Assembly (NCBI GenBank): GCA_964057225.1
Contig: OZ059894.1
Span: 16,150,476-16,214,475, forward strand
Direction of reading: 5' to 3'
Length of the DNA: 64,000 nucleotides
Source of the DNA: Auanema rhodensis
Taxonomy: Eukaryota; Nematoda; Chromadorea; Rhabditida; Rhabditidae
Shown in pieces: positions 1 through 13,373 of this stretch; within the stretch, counting starts at the first letter, position 1, and every line of letters begins with the position of its first letter. The notes under the pieces were generated by a model, which made no database searches, was not told the DNA's origin, and saw only the letters and a program-made list of their open reading frames with translations. The position numbers and the translations under genes are program-made.

Positions 1-21
1 ATTTATTTTCAATTTTTAAAG

Positions 22-955
22 ATTATTACGAAGTATTGAAGAAATGCATTATACTTTAACACAACATAGTTTTTATCATTCAATATGCTATTCATATCAT
101 CAGGATAGTGTAGCAGCATATTGGTTTTTATTCTTTTCTTTTTCAAAAATATGGGAATTAGGTTAGTTATCTATTTTTAAAATAAACTTATTTATTTAAT
201 AATAATTCTAGGAGATACAGTTTTTCTTGTACTACGTAAACGACAATTATCGTTTTTACATTGCTATCATCATATAACAGTTCTTATCTATACTTTTCAA
301 TCAGGTCCTTTTTGATTTTAAAACAAAAAAAAATGAAAAGAAAGTGAAATTACAATGCTTTGTACTTACACAATAGGAAAAAAAACTGATTAGTTTCATG
401 AACGTAATATTGAAAGTTATTAATAGATATATCATAGATAGAGAGAAGTTATTAATATCTTTGATCATTTGATTCAAATAATGTTTGAAAACTTAACAAT
501 AAGGTCAAATATACTGTGATTTTCTTAGGATCTGAAATATTAGCTGCTGGACGATGGTTTATCTCAATGAATTTCATAGCTCATTCAGCTATGTATCTCT
601 ATTATACGTTAACATCAATTGGATATCGATTACATAAAGTTAATTTTATATATTTGAATCTAAAAATTAATTTATTTTCAGTATATATCAGCTACAGTTA
701 CATTAATTCAAATAACTCAAATGATTGGTGGAGTTCTTATTAGCTGTACGGTACTTGGTTTGAAGTTATTAACGTAAGTTAAACGTTCTAAATTGTTTTT
801 ACAAACTTGTATCTTATAGAACATTGCCTTGTCATCAAACCAACTTCAATTTGAGTTTATGCTTTTCAATTTATATTTCATATTTTTATTTGTTTGTTGT
901 ATTCTTTAAAAAAGCTTATTTAACTAATTGTAAAAATAAGATAAAGTCTAACTAA
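22..955 (+). CDS. ELOVL-family very-long-chain fatty acid elongase (3' part, 5' end outside window)
   Basis: This multi-pass ER enzyme family performs the condensing step, joining malonyl-CoA to an acyl-CoA. Five exons are seen: about 22-161, 212-304, 529-638, 682-773 and 820-955. The first contains the segment [17 protein letters not shown], which spans the first junction. Exon 2 holds the histidine box LHCYHH, the family's catalytic signature. Exon 3 gives [13 protein letters not shown], the conserved segment after the His box, and exon 4 gives QMIGG. The last exon is hydrophobic, ends in FFKKAYL and stops with TAA. Frames agree across all junctions; the exon 2 donor (GTCCTT) is weak. The N-terminal exons with the first membrane spans lie left of position 1. 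The family is secure; which elongase paralogue it is cannot be told. Confidence 0.9.
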
Positions 956-2300
956 TGTATATATTTATTTATTTCCTTATTTATATTAATTTATTAATCT
1001 ATTCTTTATAAATTTATCTTCTTATTTCATCTTATTCTTTGTAATTAATTTGATGATATAACAATGCCGACAAGTTTAATCTCTTTAAGATCTACGACAG
1101 GGTATTTCCTTGGCTAAGACCTTTTGATGTATTCGGTCGGGTCTAGACCACCTTTTTGCCCATTTTTCTTCATTTTCCATGTCAATTTCAGGTATTCACA
1201 GAAGGATATGTCGGACCATTCTACCTACTTATCGAGGAGTCACACTTTCTAAATAACTTAAATCCTTGAAAAGTTTACTTTTTGAAAGATTATTAACAAT
1301 ATCAAACAACTTTTATTAAATTAATCCAAACTTATAATATATTCATACAAAAGAATATTTACTGTTTTTTCAACTTAAACTTTGCCCTCTCTCTTTCTGT
1401 TCATAACGACGAAAACGTCAAATGTCTCATCGCATCCGCTTTAAGAATATTAGAAAATACAATCTTAATACAATACCAAAAAATAAGATTGGGAATTATT
1501 ATATTTATATTATTTTACATTAAATCCCAGAGTTAAATGATTACGGCAGATCGAAAAACATAACAAACATGAATTAAGATAGAGACGGGAGTCAAACCCT
1601 TTCAAAATTAATGTTTAAATTAGTAGATTTTTGAAATTAAAAAAACAGGAACCCTTTTTTACTTCAAAAAATATAATTAAAAGCAATAAATCTTCAAAAA
1701 AATTTATTTTGTGATTAAAACAATATATATTAGATATATAAATAAATAAGAATAACAGATTAATAATCATTCGTATTATTTACACATTTCATTTATTTAT
1801 TTATACTACATCTATTAATTCTAGTTTTTTTTTTCAAAATATTCAATTGTTACGTTGTGTAGTTTCTCAAATATTATACATACTGACATATATACATACT
1901 ATATTCTTTCTTTAGTTGTACTTCAGTCCTCAATATTTAATGTTTAACAAGTTTAAAATATGATCTTTTGGTTGTTCGATTTGTAATATAATTATTCTGT
2001 TTCTTAACTCAATTTTCTTGATTCTTCTCACATTTTTCTTCATTTTCTTTCGTTGTTAGTACATCCACATGCTTTTAAGATGGTTCAAAAGTTCATAAGC
2101 TTTAGTGCAACCCTCGAAAATTCATTTTAAAAATTTCGAAACATCTAACGGTTGAGTATTCATTCTATTCAAAAATCCAATCAACCCTTTTCATGACTAA
2201 TCTCTGTTATTTGATTTGTTTTCCTCGGCCTTATCTAGAATTCTTTGAAGATGAATATTACGTATATATCTTAATATTATTTATTTTCTTCAAAATCTTT
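956..2300. other. AT-rich intergenic DNA, no gene seen
   Basis: No ORF with coding character or splice structure was found. The stretch 1060-1260 is less AT-rich than its surroundings, but I could not match it to any RNA or protein family. Confidence 0.5.
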
Positions 2301-4283
2301 AAATCTGTTATCTCATTTCCTAGTCTTTAATGCCATGAGGCATTAACCCGTTTTTCCATTTTTGGTTTAATATGGCTTGCCCTTGTTCTGCATTTCACCA
2401 CGTGTGTTTATATCAAGATCTTTCCAATATCAGAAATTGTATCTTCTTTCACCCCCCCCCTTTTCCTATTCAGTTCTCTTCTGATATTTCCTTAACCCAG
2501 ACCTTCTTCCTATCTTCTCACCTGTATCTTAAACTTTCTCGTTATCTGTTAGTTGATGCCGTTTGCATATAACGAAAACCTCGTAGTCTCTATGAATAAT
2601 GGGCAGAAATCACATGGTTTTGCGAACCATGATGGTTTGGATAGCCACACCACGTGGTTTCAAGAACGTTGTGAAAAGGAAAGAAGATAGATGAGAAGTG
2701 AATGAGAGTGAGCGATAGATTTAAAGAGAATAAAAGTTGAAAGAGGTTCGAAAGCAGACAGAAGAAAAAGAATGTTATATCGTTATGGGACCATCAGAAT
2801 CACTTCTTCCATGTCGCCATCAATCTCTATGGCTCCTCCAAACTCCCATCATCTGATACAAATGACGTATATTTTGAACTTCCATCTCTTGAATGTTTCG
2901 AATCTGGCGACAACTTGAGCGGCATTGTTTCATTGTTGCCTCTCTCTTCCTTCTCTCTTGCTTTCACTTTTCTCTGCTCGTATAGTCTCTCTCTCTGCCT
3001 AGTTCCTCTTCAATATTTCATTTCTCTTTCATTTTCTGTGCTGCAGACCAATTAATTTCCTAGGCTGGAAGAAGCACGTGGTTTCCAAATTGTAAAGAAA
3101 ACTTTCAGTGTCTGATTTAAAAAAAAAATTAAGTTCAAATATATAAATAGCAAATCTAAATTTTCAATCAGCCAGTTATCATGGCTAGTAACTAATGCTG
3201 TAGTGATATGTAGTTTTCTTTTTCCATGCAGGCTAGTTTGATCATCAAATCATTTAGATCAAACAGCTCCTGACCATATTTACACTGCAAATCTAAATCA
3301 ATTCATCATCGCTGAAATTAACAAAGCATCTGACTTTTTCTCTTCTTTCATTCGAAATATTAAAAAAAACCTTTACATATCTATTAATAACATTTTTTCA
3401 AAGGAATATAATGTTGAACAGAGGTGAAAAACAGAGCAAAATACTATTTGACGCCAAAACTTTCGTCATATACATGTATGACTCATACAAATTTTACTGT
3501 TCAAGCTCAACATTTGATAATATTATTAACCTGATAATATTTTTAATTTTATCTGTTATTATTAAAAAATAGTTTCTTCTTCGTAGTTTTGAAGCTTTTC
3601 TATATAATCTTATTATATTTTCATCATAAGTTGTCATCATTGACTGGCCAGATCATGATCATCTCTCCTCCACTTGAGATCCTCTTCGCTCCTCCTTCTT
3701 CATTCCCCCACCCTGACATAAGATCACTCTTCTCATCAGCATTATGATTGGTCTTCAAATCATGCTTAATCCTAAGCTTATCTAGAGCATCTACCTGTCC
3801 ATTCAGCCTCCACACGTTTTTTCGTTTCATGGTATCATTTATCTCCTGACAATACGAACAGCTGGTTCATTACTACTAGGATATCACCAAAGTAAAATAA
3901 GAGTATTTCTTGAAAATATTTACCATTGTCCAGATTTTACTCAAAATTTTTTGCTTTTCATTTTGCTATTTGACATCATCAATACATGACTGGGTTTTTC
4001 GCCATTTTAGTCAGGCCAGTCTCATTGCATTGCCGATTTGCAAGCTTAAAACTTCACCCCTTGTTCTCATTTTCCCTTGCATCCACCATGCATACCATAT
4101 TAGAAGCAAGCTTTCGACTCGAATTTGTTTTACAGTTGCTAGTGACAGCTCATCTGCAACATCCGGCAATGACTATTCTTTATCTAATTTTTGCAGTTCA
4201 CTTAGAACAGTTGGAGGAAACAGATATTGAGACAACATTAGAGGAACAGAAATTTGGATTCCATCTATCCTTCTCCCCCTTCC

Positions 4284-4314
<31 letters not shown>

Positions 4315-7300
4315 GATCTCTTAACCTCACCCAGCTCTCGCTCACACACTCTGTTTTATCCTACATTTCCATAGTCATACTTGTCGATCAACAAGACCAA
4401 CTAACACTCATACACTTGACTGGACCTTGTTAGCTGACCAGACTAATCATCTCTTTCACCCTCTCATATTCTCTTACTCCTCTTATGTTTTCGCCTTTCT
4501 GTCATCTTCATCTTCTGTCTCTTTTTCGGCTCTCCGTCAATCGGACCTCGTTTAATCGTGTATTCAGGCCTCAGCAAACCGATAATTATCCTTAAAAGAG
4601 ACAGATATAAACGCCATCTGATTATTCAATAGCTTCATCCTACTGATTCAAAAGCTGGTTATAAAGACTCAACATTGTAACGATAAGGAAGTCGCATTAA
4701 CAACTAATACGGTTTGAGGCAAGTTCAAGGAGAGGGAGAAGTGCAAACTTCTTCCATCATCATCATATGCAGCTTGGAGGTTTATTAAGACTTTGGCTCT
4801 CTGCCTCTGGTATTATAATCGGTGAAATGAAGGCACAAACGATCACGTGACTAGCTGGACATGACGAATGGCTGCCTGGCCTTCCCCTTTTTCATTTGCC
4901 TCTCGAACATGTTACCAAGGTTCCCTTTTCATTTCCTCTCCGGACAAATGTTTAATCTCATGTAATATTACCTTATTAACATACAATTATCAATTCATGT
5001 AGTTACGTGAGATCAGTATTACGTGAGATATAGAAGATGTCATTTTAATCAAAATAGATATGCTGAGCGGTTGTTCATTTTCATTTTTTCGCAACTATCT
5101 CCTTTGAACAAAGTTCCTTTTGGACGAAACATCTTAATGCATATGCGTACTTCCTAATTTCGAACTCTCCTTGCTATCGTGTGACTCTTCCCTATAGGAT
5201 TCTACCGGTTCTTTACTCGAAATAATTGGGGAACGCATGTCTCCTCCTTTCTTTCTTCTTCTTCATCTCTCTTTCTCACACATATTTGGCGGTCAGCAAA
5301 CTTCCTCACCATTCATATATGGGTCTGATTTCAATACCTTTTCTCTTTCTTACTTTGTTCGTCTATTTTTTTCAACTGTTTCGTCGCCTATAGTCTCGTT
5401 ATTGCCATCATCGCCATGCCGAAAGCAAATTATCATCTATCATCATGACCAATAGATGTCGAAAAGCAGTGTCAATGAACCACACGTAATAGGCAATCAT
5501 TTTTGAATGTTTTTTCTATCATATATTATTCTTTTTTTCCCATCATTACGTTTGTATATCACATTTGCAAACAGTTTTTAGTTTGTAGTTTTCTTAGCAA
5601 AAAGATCTCTTTTCCCGATTTTGAACAGACAAACCAAACATTTTACCAATAACTTAACATCTCAGCTGATTCAGGTCGGCAGAGAGAACAGAAAATTGAT
5701 GATTCAATCGATTGTGAACAGCAATCATCTGACAGATTTACAAGTTTTGAATCAATATTTTCTTTATATAGATATTGGGAAATAAAAATTTTTTTCTCAA
5801 AAATCTCACGCCATGTTGTGTATTCGAAGGAAAAAAATATTAACACTTCTACACTTCAAGGCTATGATTAACCTTTACGTCAATACCCCTGACCTTCTGA
5901 ACGAAAACATCCTTTTCTGATTGCAATAGACTTCTGGAGAACAGTATTTAGCGTAACGAACAGTGTTAGGAAAGATCGAGAGAATATGTGAATATATGTT
6001 AGAGAAATAAAGAATAATAATACAAGAAAGATAGATAATAAGAGAGAGAGGAAGAAAAAGATAGTGAAAGAAGAAAGGAGGAATGAATAGTGTATGCATA
6101 GATTGAGAAACAGGTGACTTGCAGAACGATCTATAGTCAATCTGTCTCAGAGCCTTTTCGGGAGGATTTTGAAAGACCGGAAATATGCAGTTTGATCTTT
6201 TATGCTTCTCCCTCCCACTCCTCATTTCATGTTTCTTCTGTTTTTTGTTTCCATGTGCTTTTGTCGGTCGAAACGACTGTTTGTTCCATCAATTTCTCTA
6301 ATTTCTTTGCAGCTTCTCATTTTTTCGAAAAAAAGTTACAAATCATGTTTAAATCCTAGAACTCTAATTTTTTTTGTAAAATTCGATCATTAATTATTTA
6401 GCTGTAATGTAACCTAAATATCATATTCTTCTCACCAGTCTTGAAAAAGAGCTTATGTAACTTTTGTTGTTAGAAAAAGCAAACTAATATCTAAATTTTG
6501 ATTTCAACAAACATATCTCTTTCCCAATATTTTTATTCGTCAAATAATGCAATTTTGATTCGAAATATTGAATGTTGCTGATAGTTGCAACTTAGTTGAT
6601 TTGAGGACAATCACGAGTAGGTAAGTGCACTAATCATTGTATTGCAACAAGCGAGGGTGGTCTTTCTGATGATTTTGCTGTAAACACGATCTGTAAACTT
6701 TTAACTCGACACTATTTCGCATCAAAAATTATCATCTTAGTTGTCATCATAGGATGGCATAGAATTAACAATACTTCCTTACGAAAACTTTGAATTCATT
6801 ATATTTAATTCTTTTCGAAATTTTAGAATCTCATCTTTACATGTAAATCATCCGTTTGAAAGTCTTTGTACCCGAGCGTTCTCTGTGGCTGATGAGGTGA
6901 CATCTTGTACATTTGCTAGGTTGCGATCATCAGTTAGCAGCGGCAAAATGAACGTTCTTTGGATTTTCATTGTTAGCTGCAGAAGCCCAGTAACCGGTTG
7001 AGCATTCACCTCTTTAAACTACATTCATCTGCGAACTAATGTGTTTGTATCCCCTGAACGGTAGTGTATACATGTATTATGCGTATATCTATTGCCTTTC
7101 TTTACAAAATGCCTGAAAATCTAATTTTAGATCACCTGACGCTGATTAGTATTCAAAACTTAGTTTCTCAGTCAGTCTTTGTATGCTTATCATTTTCTTG
7201 TTATCTGACCACGTGCAATGCTGATAAAGAGAGGCTCGCGAATTTTTCGAACTCTGTGGTTCATTATCACTCGACGAACTTTCATTACGTCTCGTCCCAA

Positions 7301-9686
7301 TAACTTTTCAGAATCTGATATGATTTCTTGACAATGATGTCGTTGACCATTAAATGCTGCGACGATGAGATCAGCTCATCCACTGCGTGTGGCCGTAAGT
7401 TGATGGGCTGATCACAAGCGTATAGAACGATATTCATGTATACATCAATGCAAGAATACCAAATAAGAAACCGGAGAACATTAGGACACTGCTGATCCTG
7501 ATCCCAACGATAAAATCGCTATCAGCCCAGCGACAACGATGACATTGTTGAACAAACCATTATCATTCCATGTACATGCATGTGTATGAGGCCATCAGTT
7601 CTTCCGATGACGTTGTTGTCGTTGTGTAGTTTTCTTAAGAAGTATTTTTATTTGTTCTAGTATAGTTTGTATTGTATCCTATATTTCTCTAATAATTATG
7701 ATATACAAAGTTTTCGAATTGAGTCTTTTGTCTGTCTCATTGTCCGTCACACAACTGTTCCCCTGCAGTTGATTTTCAGGAACTTGGCGTACGCTTCCTC
7801 GAATAGATAAAAAATAAAAAACAAACTGCCTGCAGATATCTTCTATCACAATTCAAAACACAAAGGGCTTGCTATACTTTACTAGAACAAAATTGTGACG
7901 CTCTATCTATCTCTCTTCTTTTTCACTCAGCACATAATTTTTTCATTTCATTTTAGTGAGCAGAGTGTCCAGTTGGTTGAGGAAATTATGTAAACGGAGT
8001 AAGCTCAGTCATATTTCCTATCACTGAATCAATCATGGGGGGGGTTTAAAGTTTTTTTTTTCATCTGCTCTGTTTATTCACAAGGTTTCGACTAGGAAAC
8101 CTCTGCGGCATCCAGCACAAATATTAAAAGATTTACCTTTGAATCTGTCTCGCCATTTCTTTTGTAGCGCAAGACACCTCAAACCATCGTTTTCTCATAA
8201 TATTTGTTTTCTAAACCTCAACGTGACCCTAGCCATTTTGTCTCACATCGACAGTCAGTACAGCTTTTCCCACCAGACTTATGAGTTGTATTTTACTTCT
8301 TGATGTTCCAAACAGCTACTGTTCTAATGCTGCTTTTATTACATTGCATAATACCTTCCGTTCTTCGAATTTTCCTTTCCATTCTTATCACATCAGCTTT
8401 AGTGGCGTTGATGTTGCTGCTTTGGTCATGGCAAGTAGCCAACAAAGCAACTCACTTACGACTCATTCCATCTTCAACCATTTCATGTTGTGTCTGAATC
8501 TCTTTTCTCTCGACGATCAAACATATGGTCATGCCATCGAATGATCTCATTGGGGCGGAGCCCCTTTATCATAAACTCCTGGTGACTATTGTCTCTATTT
8601 AGTGTTTGAACTTTCTCTTCCCGAAGGTCGAACCAACACAGCCATGCTAGCTTTTCGCGGAAAATCCGTTTGCTTCACTGAAAGCTGCTGGTTTCAGTTA
8701 ATTCACTTTTCCATCGATCTATTTCTTTCATAAATTCACACTTCAGTTTGAATTCCTCTAAACGATATACACACATTAAAACTTGAAAAGATTTTTTAGA
8801 AACGTATAAAATTTTTCTTGAAACAATCGTTACTTGCTTGTTCAAATGAAATGAAACCTTATACTCGTATTGAATATGGGCTTTCTCAATGCTTACGCAA
8901 CAAACCCATCAACAGAGCTTCTCCGCATAGATATAGCCGACTTAGTTCCTTTATGTCTTTACTGCCTGACGCGCACAATGTGCGCGCACATTTAAGTTAG
9001 CTCATTTCCAGTGTTAACCCAGCCCCATTGGTTGTCCTCTGGCCTCCACCCTTTCCTACGGAGGCAGATCGGCCTGTCTTCTTCTCTCCTTCTTTTCCCC
9101 CCTCTCTCTTCTCAACAGCAAGTATGTATCCAACAACTAACTGGTCATTGCTTTAATAATGTTCTAGCCTGTTTAACCATTCTGAACTTTAATATCTCTC
9201 TCTCATTTCCCAAAATCTTGAAATAGTTCGTTCAATAATTTCCAGAAATATAATTATATCAAATACTTCATATATAAACTTAATTTCGTAGAAAACGTGT
9301 AATGCGTACCCTTTTGTTTTGTATTTTGTTCTTTGTCATTTGAACAGTTGATTAGCCATTCCTAGCTTATCACTGAAAAAAAAACTTTTTACCGTGCTAT
9401 CTTAGAGGAGCATTTAGCAACCTTTCTTTTAATTTTCTCGCCCTTTCCATCTAAATGTGATATGGCTCGATTCTTCTGTCCAATGTCCTGTTTCCATCTG
9501 CAAATTCCTTATTTTTGGCCTGTTGTTTTCTAATTTCGCTATATTTTTTTTGAGAAAATTCAAAAATATTTATTCAATTGATTTTTACAGGTTAATAATA
9601 TTTCGGGTGTCCTTTCTGCAGGACCCACTCACGGGTGGTCATTGTTCGAAGACATATTTCTATATTTCTACTAACTCGTTATAACA
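2300..9686. other. Long pyrimidine-rich upstream region of lipin, no supported gene
   Basis: About 7.4 kb with no convincing exon chain. The + strand is rich in C/T tracts. It contains E-box-like CACGTG cores near 2400, 2650, 3075, 4847 and 7210, a short (CT)n run at 4281-4310, and small inverted repeats near 2613-2631, 8552-8564 and 8971-8985. Open frames here are short and mostly low-complexity. It may hold regulatory sequence or 5' untranslated exons of lipin: acceptor-like sites occur just before the lipin start, near 9590 and 9620. Confidence 0.4.
8971..8985. repeat. 15-bp GC-rich palindrome
   Basis: GCGCACA and TGTGCGC are separated by one base, in an otherwise AT-rich region upstream of lipin. 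It could be a dimeric transcription-factor site; no factor is assigned. Confidence 0.5.
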
Positions 9687-12600
9687 ATGGATGGAATATA
9701 TCACGTGATTCAGAATATTAAAACGTTTTATGATACCATCAATCCGGCTACTTTATCAGGTAATAATACTTATATATTTATATTATTAATGTTTTTGGAT
9801 GTATAGGAGCTATTGATGTTGTTGTGGTAGAGCAGCCTGATGGCACGTTTAAATCTACCCCGTTCCACGTTCGTTTTGGTAAATATGGAGTGTTTAATCA
9901 TAGTAATAAGGTAAATTGTTTAAAATTTTCACTGTGTGCCGCAATTTTTCCCTATTTAGTATGTTGATATAACTATTAATGGGGAAGAAATAAATTTGAA
10001 AATGAAGCTTGGAGACTCTGGCGTTTCTTACTTTGTTGAGGAATGCGAAGGTGGAGCTCCAGAATATATGATTACTTCTCCTGTGCCGGAGACAGTTTTC
10101 CCCCAGCCTGAAATGGATGTTCAAAAGGTCGGTTTGTTTTGTTTTTGTTTTTCAATTTCATATATTACGCTTTAAGGTTCTTGATGCTAGTGCCAGGAAA
10201 TTAGAAGAGTCTCAAACTGGCCGAATTCGAAGAAATTCTTTAGATGATAATCAGTTATGTGCTTCTCGTGAATCTAGTCGTGAAGCTAGTAATGATCACT
10301 TGAACCACGATCAAGAGTGAGATTTCTTTGCGTATATTACAACTTCCAAGTTATGTTTTTCAGACAATCTCTATCTGAAATTCAGCTCAGATTACGTAGT
10401 ATGCCGTTCCCTTCATCAGTTTTCAGTAGCCGAAAATACAGATCTCTTCCTGATTTGACTTCCCTTTGTGATGCTATTGCATGTGCACATCCAAGTGGAA
10501 AGTGTGGTACTGAGAAACCGACCCCTCTTAGAAAGTAATTGAAGAATTAAAAAAATATATAAATTTGATTGAATTTCTAGGTTGTCCATATTCCCTCATT
10601 CAAGATCACAAGCTTTTGATGCTAAAAATGCTTCAAACGAAGCTATATTGGAAACATTGAAGAAGTCTCAACCTAGAAGAAAGAAGAGTAAAAAAGAAGA
10701 AACAATGCCTATTAATATTCGCATTAATGTAAGATTTATTCAAAACTCCTTTTCGTATAAGAAATGTTTCAGAATGACAGTGATAGTGAGCTTGATTCCT
10801 CTTTGTCATCATCCACTGTTTCAACACCCTCTCCATCTTTACTTGATGCTCGAGATGTTGCAGATGGAGCTCTTTCTGATTCAGAAGTTGATAGACATCG
10901 TAATAATGAAACTGTATAGTTTTTAACTTTTTTTCTATAATTAATCATATTCACTTTAGCATGAAAACGATGTAATGGATTGGAAGTGGGGTCAACTTCC
11001 TGAGACTAGAGAAAATAAGAGGCATAATCAAAAAACTGAAAAACCTAAGGTATATCTTATCAAAATTTATTGGAAAACAGTTTTTCTTTTTTTAGAAAGA
11101 GTCCTCTGGATGGAGTGGATGGCTACCATGGCGATCTCGCCCAGCTCGTTCCCCATCTCCATCAGAAGAAGAAGGCATTACTTTGGACGAGTTATCTAAA
11201 GCTACTAGCGATCCTGTAAAAATTCAGAAGTATCTTGGAAAAACAAAGAGTGGCAGGTAATAACTTTTTTTTGGCGTTTTCGAGCGCGTATATTCAGCAT
11301 GAGTATTGACAGTGGCCATGCTTCTCGTGGTGCTTCACATCCAGCTAGTCCTGTGACCAAAACCGAAGACATGGACTTTTTAGATGAAACGGTATGTTTT
11401 AGTTGCATATCTCCAAATAATTCCTTCTATTTAACTCTATAGACCCCTACACAAGAGTTTCCTAATAGTTCTCTACTTTCCCAGGATAAACGTGAGTCTT
11501 CCCGAAGACTTCGAAGTAGTAGTGGGGGACCTCGAAGCGTGTCTTCAAGCGAGGATATATTGTATGCTCTTTAATATTTTTTTCAATGTTACTCATTCCT
11601 GTTTCAGCCCATTGAGTGAAGATGACCTCGAATCAATTGAGGGGCAAGATGGAAAAACCTACATCAGGTCTTTACGTCTGTCTTCTGAAAAATTGAAGAG
11701 TCTTGGACTTCTTCGAGGTGCTAACGAATGCAGATTCAGTATCACAACTAAATTCCAGGTGATTCGAGTTGATTTTTTAAACAATGTTTTTTATTAATTT
11801 AGGGTACATGCTGGTGTGCTTGCAATATCTACTTGTATAAATGGTATGAACAAATAGTGATTTCCGATATCGATGGAACAATCACTAAGAGTGATGTGCT
11901 CGGCCATGTAATTCCTGCAATTGGTGGAACATGGGCCCACTCAGGCGTTGCTGAATTATATACTCACATCAAGAACAATGGGTACTATTTATTTATTGAG
12001 TGAACTCAGTCATTAATTAACTGTTCTCAGATACAAGATGGTATATTTATCGTCAAGAGCTATTGGTCAAAGTCATACCACGAAGCAATACTTAAGGAGT
12101 GTAGCTCAGAACAGTAGGCAATTGCCTGACGGTCCTGTTTTGCTGTCTCCTACTAGCGTACTTATGGCTTTCCGCAGGTTTGTAATAAGATTACGCGTAC
12201 ATTTTTGGTTTATGTGTTTTTAGAGAAGTTATTGAACGACGCCCTGAAGAATTTAAAATTGCTGCCTTGTCTGATTTGAAGAAACTGTTCCCAGTTGCCC
12301 TCCCATATTTTGCCGGATTTGGAAACCGTGAAACAGATGTAACTTCTTATAGAGCTGTTGATATACCAGCGAAAAGAATTCTCATCATTGATCCTACTGG
12401 TAAAGTACGAAGGTCAGTTAGCTTCATGTTTTTCGAAATTATCAAATTATATCTTTTACAGATCCGATTCTGTTGGTTACGTAAGTAGTTATCTATCGAT
12501 GGCTAATGATACAGTGGATTTTCTTTTCCCTCCTTTGAACAAGTATCAAATTTTCAATTATTTTCTGTAGTGAAAATTCTAATTTCAGTAAAAATCCTGT

Positions 12601-12810
12601 AGAAAACAAAAGGGTTATTGCTGATGTTGAGCAAAACTGGCTGGCACCTTTGGAACACAGGTATGGACTATTGATTAATGAATTGATTGATTTCGATGCT
12701 TTTCTAGTTCGTTCGTTCACTGGAAACAAGCTGATTCTGAGGAATTAATGATAACAGATGATGACTTAAAAGCCTACGAAGCAAGAAGAACTAAAAGCAA
12801 AAGAAAATAA
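9687..12810 (+). CDS. Lipin, phosphatidate phosphatase
   Basis: Lipins are Mg-dependent phosphatidate phosphatases that make diacylglycerol for triglyceride and phospholipid synthesis, and some also act as nuclear co-regulators. About 15 short exons are spliced by small introns. The N-LIP domain opens the protein: [18 protein letters not shown], then [11 protein letters not shown] and [14 protein letters not shown]. The middle is a Ser/acid-rich linker with basic stretches (RRKKSKK near 10675). The C-LIP domain carries the HAD-type catalytic motif DIDGT (about 11866-11880), followed by [12 protein letters not shown] and the conserved [13 protein letters not shown] and [11 protein letters not shown]. 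It ends in a Lys/Arg-rich tail and TAA. The DxDGT catalytic residues are intact, so the enzyme is predicted active. The start was chosen because ATG directly begins the N-LIP sequence. Exon borders in the linker are less certain than in the two domains. Confidence 0.95.
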
Positions 12811-13373
12811 ATTCTATTTGTCCTATTATAGGAGGGGCTAATTAATAATAATTATGTACAGGTGAAATAGTTGTTTTTTCTTGTTTTCTCCTACTGGTCA
12901 TTCCTCAGCATATAATATTGCTGTTATAAAATTGTTAACAGTTCCCTGTTTGGTTTTCCATCTTGTCTTTCCGTATTTGCTCTTGCGCGTTTCACCTCAA
13001 CTCGCTTTATATTGCCTGTCCACTTTGCTGGTACTTATTGATCTTGTACATTATCAACTTTCTTTGATTCGTGACGTAGAACTTGAATCTAAGTCATTAA
13101 GATGCTAGTTTTGCATCATTTCTAAAGTGATATATAGTTTTTTTAGAGGTTCTATATACATTTGTATTGTACTAGAATAGCATTTTTTTGTTTTATCATG
13201 ACTAGTCCGCATTTTGTTTGCTTTTTTCTGTGTTAAACTTGTTACTTGCGTCTACAGGTGAATTTATAAATTTTTCTAATTATTCTTGTTTTTTTATTGA
13301 ATTGTTATAAAAGCCTGAAATACATAATAAGATATGAAGTTAATACAAGAAGTTGTCAATTTTTATAGGCTTC

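Noticed and set aside
4281-4310. (CT)n run read as coding in two frames
   Set aside because: Microsatellite giving poly-Ser/Leu in translation; no gene support.
6880-6960. CTGATGAG word suggesting a hammerhead ribozyme or C/D snoRNA
   Set aside because: No matching CGAAA core or stems, and no D box at a proper distance.
7381-7560. Minus-strand hydrophobic stretch suggestive of a TM exon
   Set aside because: Stops close by on both sides and no consistent acceptor/donor pair.
12881-13108. 75-codon hydrophobic frame downstream of lipin
   Set aside because: It lies in the expected lipin 3' UTR, has no clear splice sites or family match, and its start is weak.
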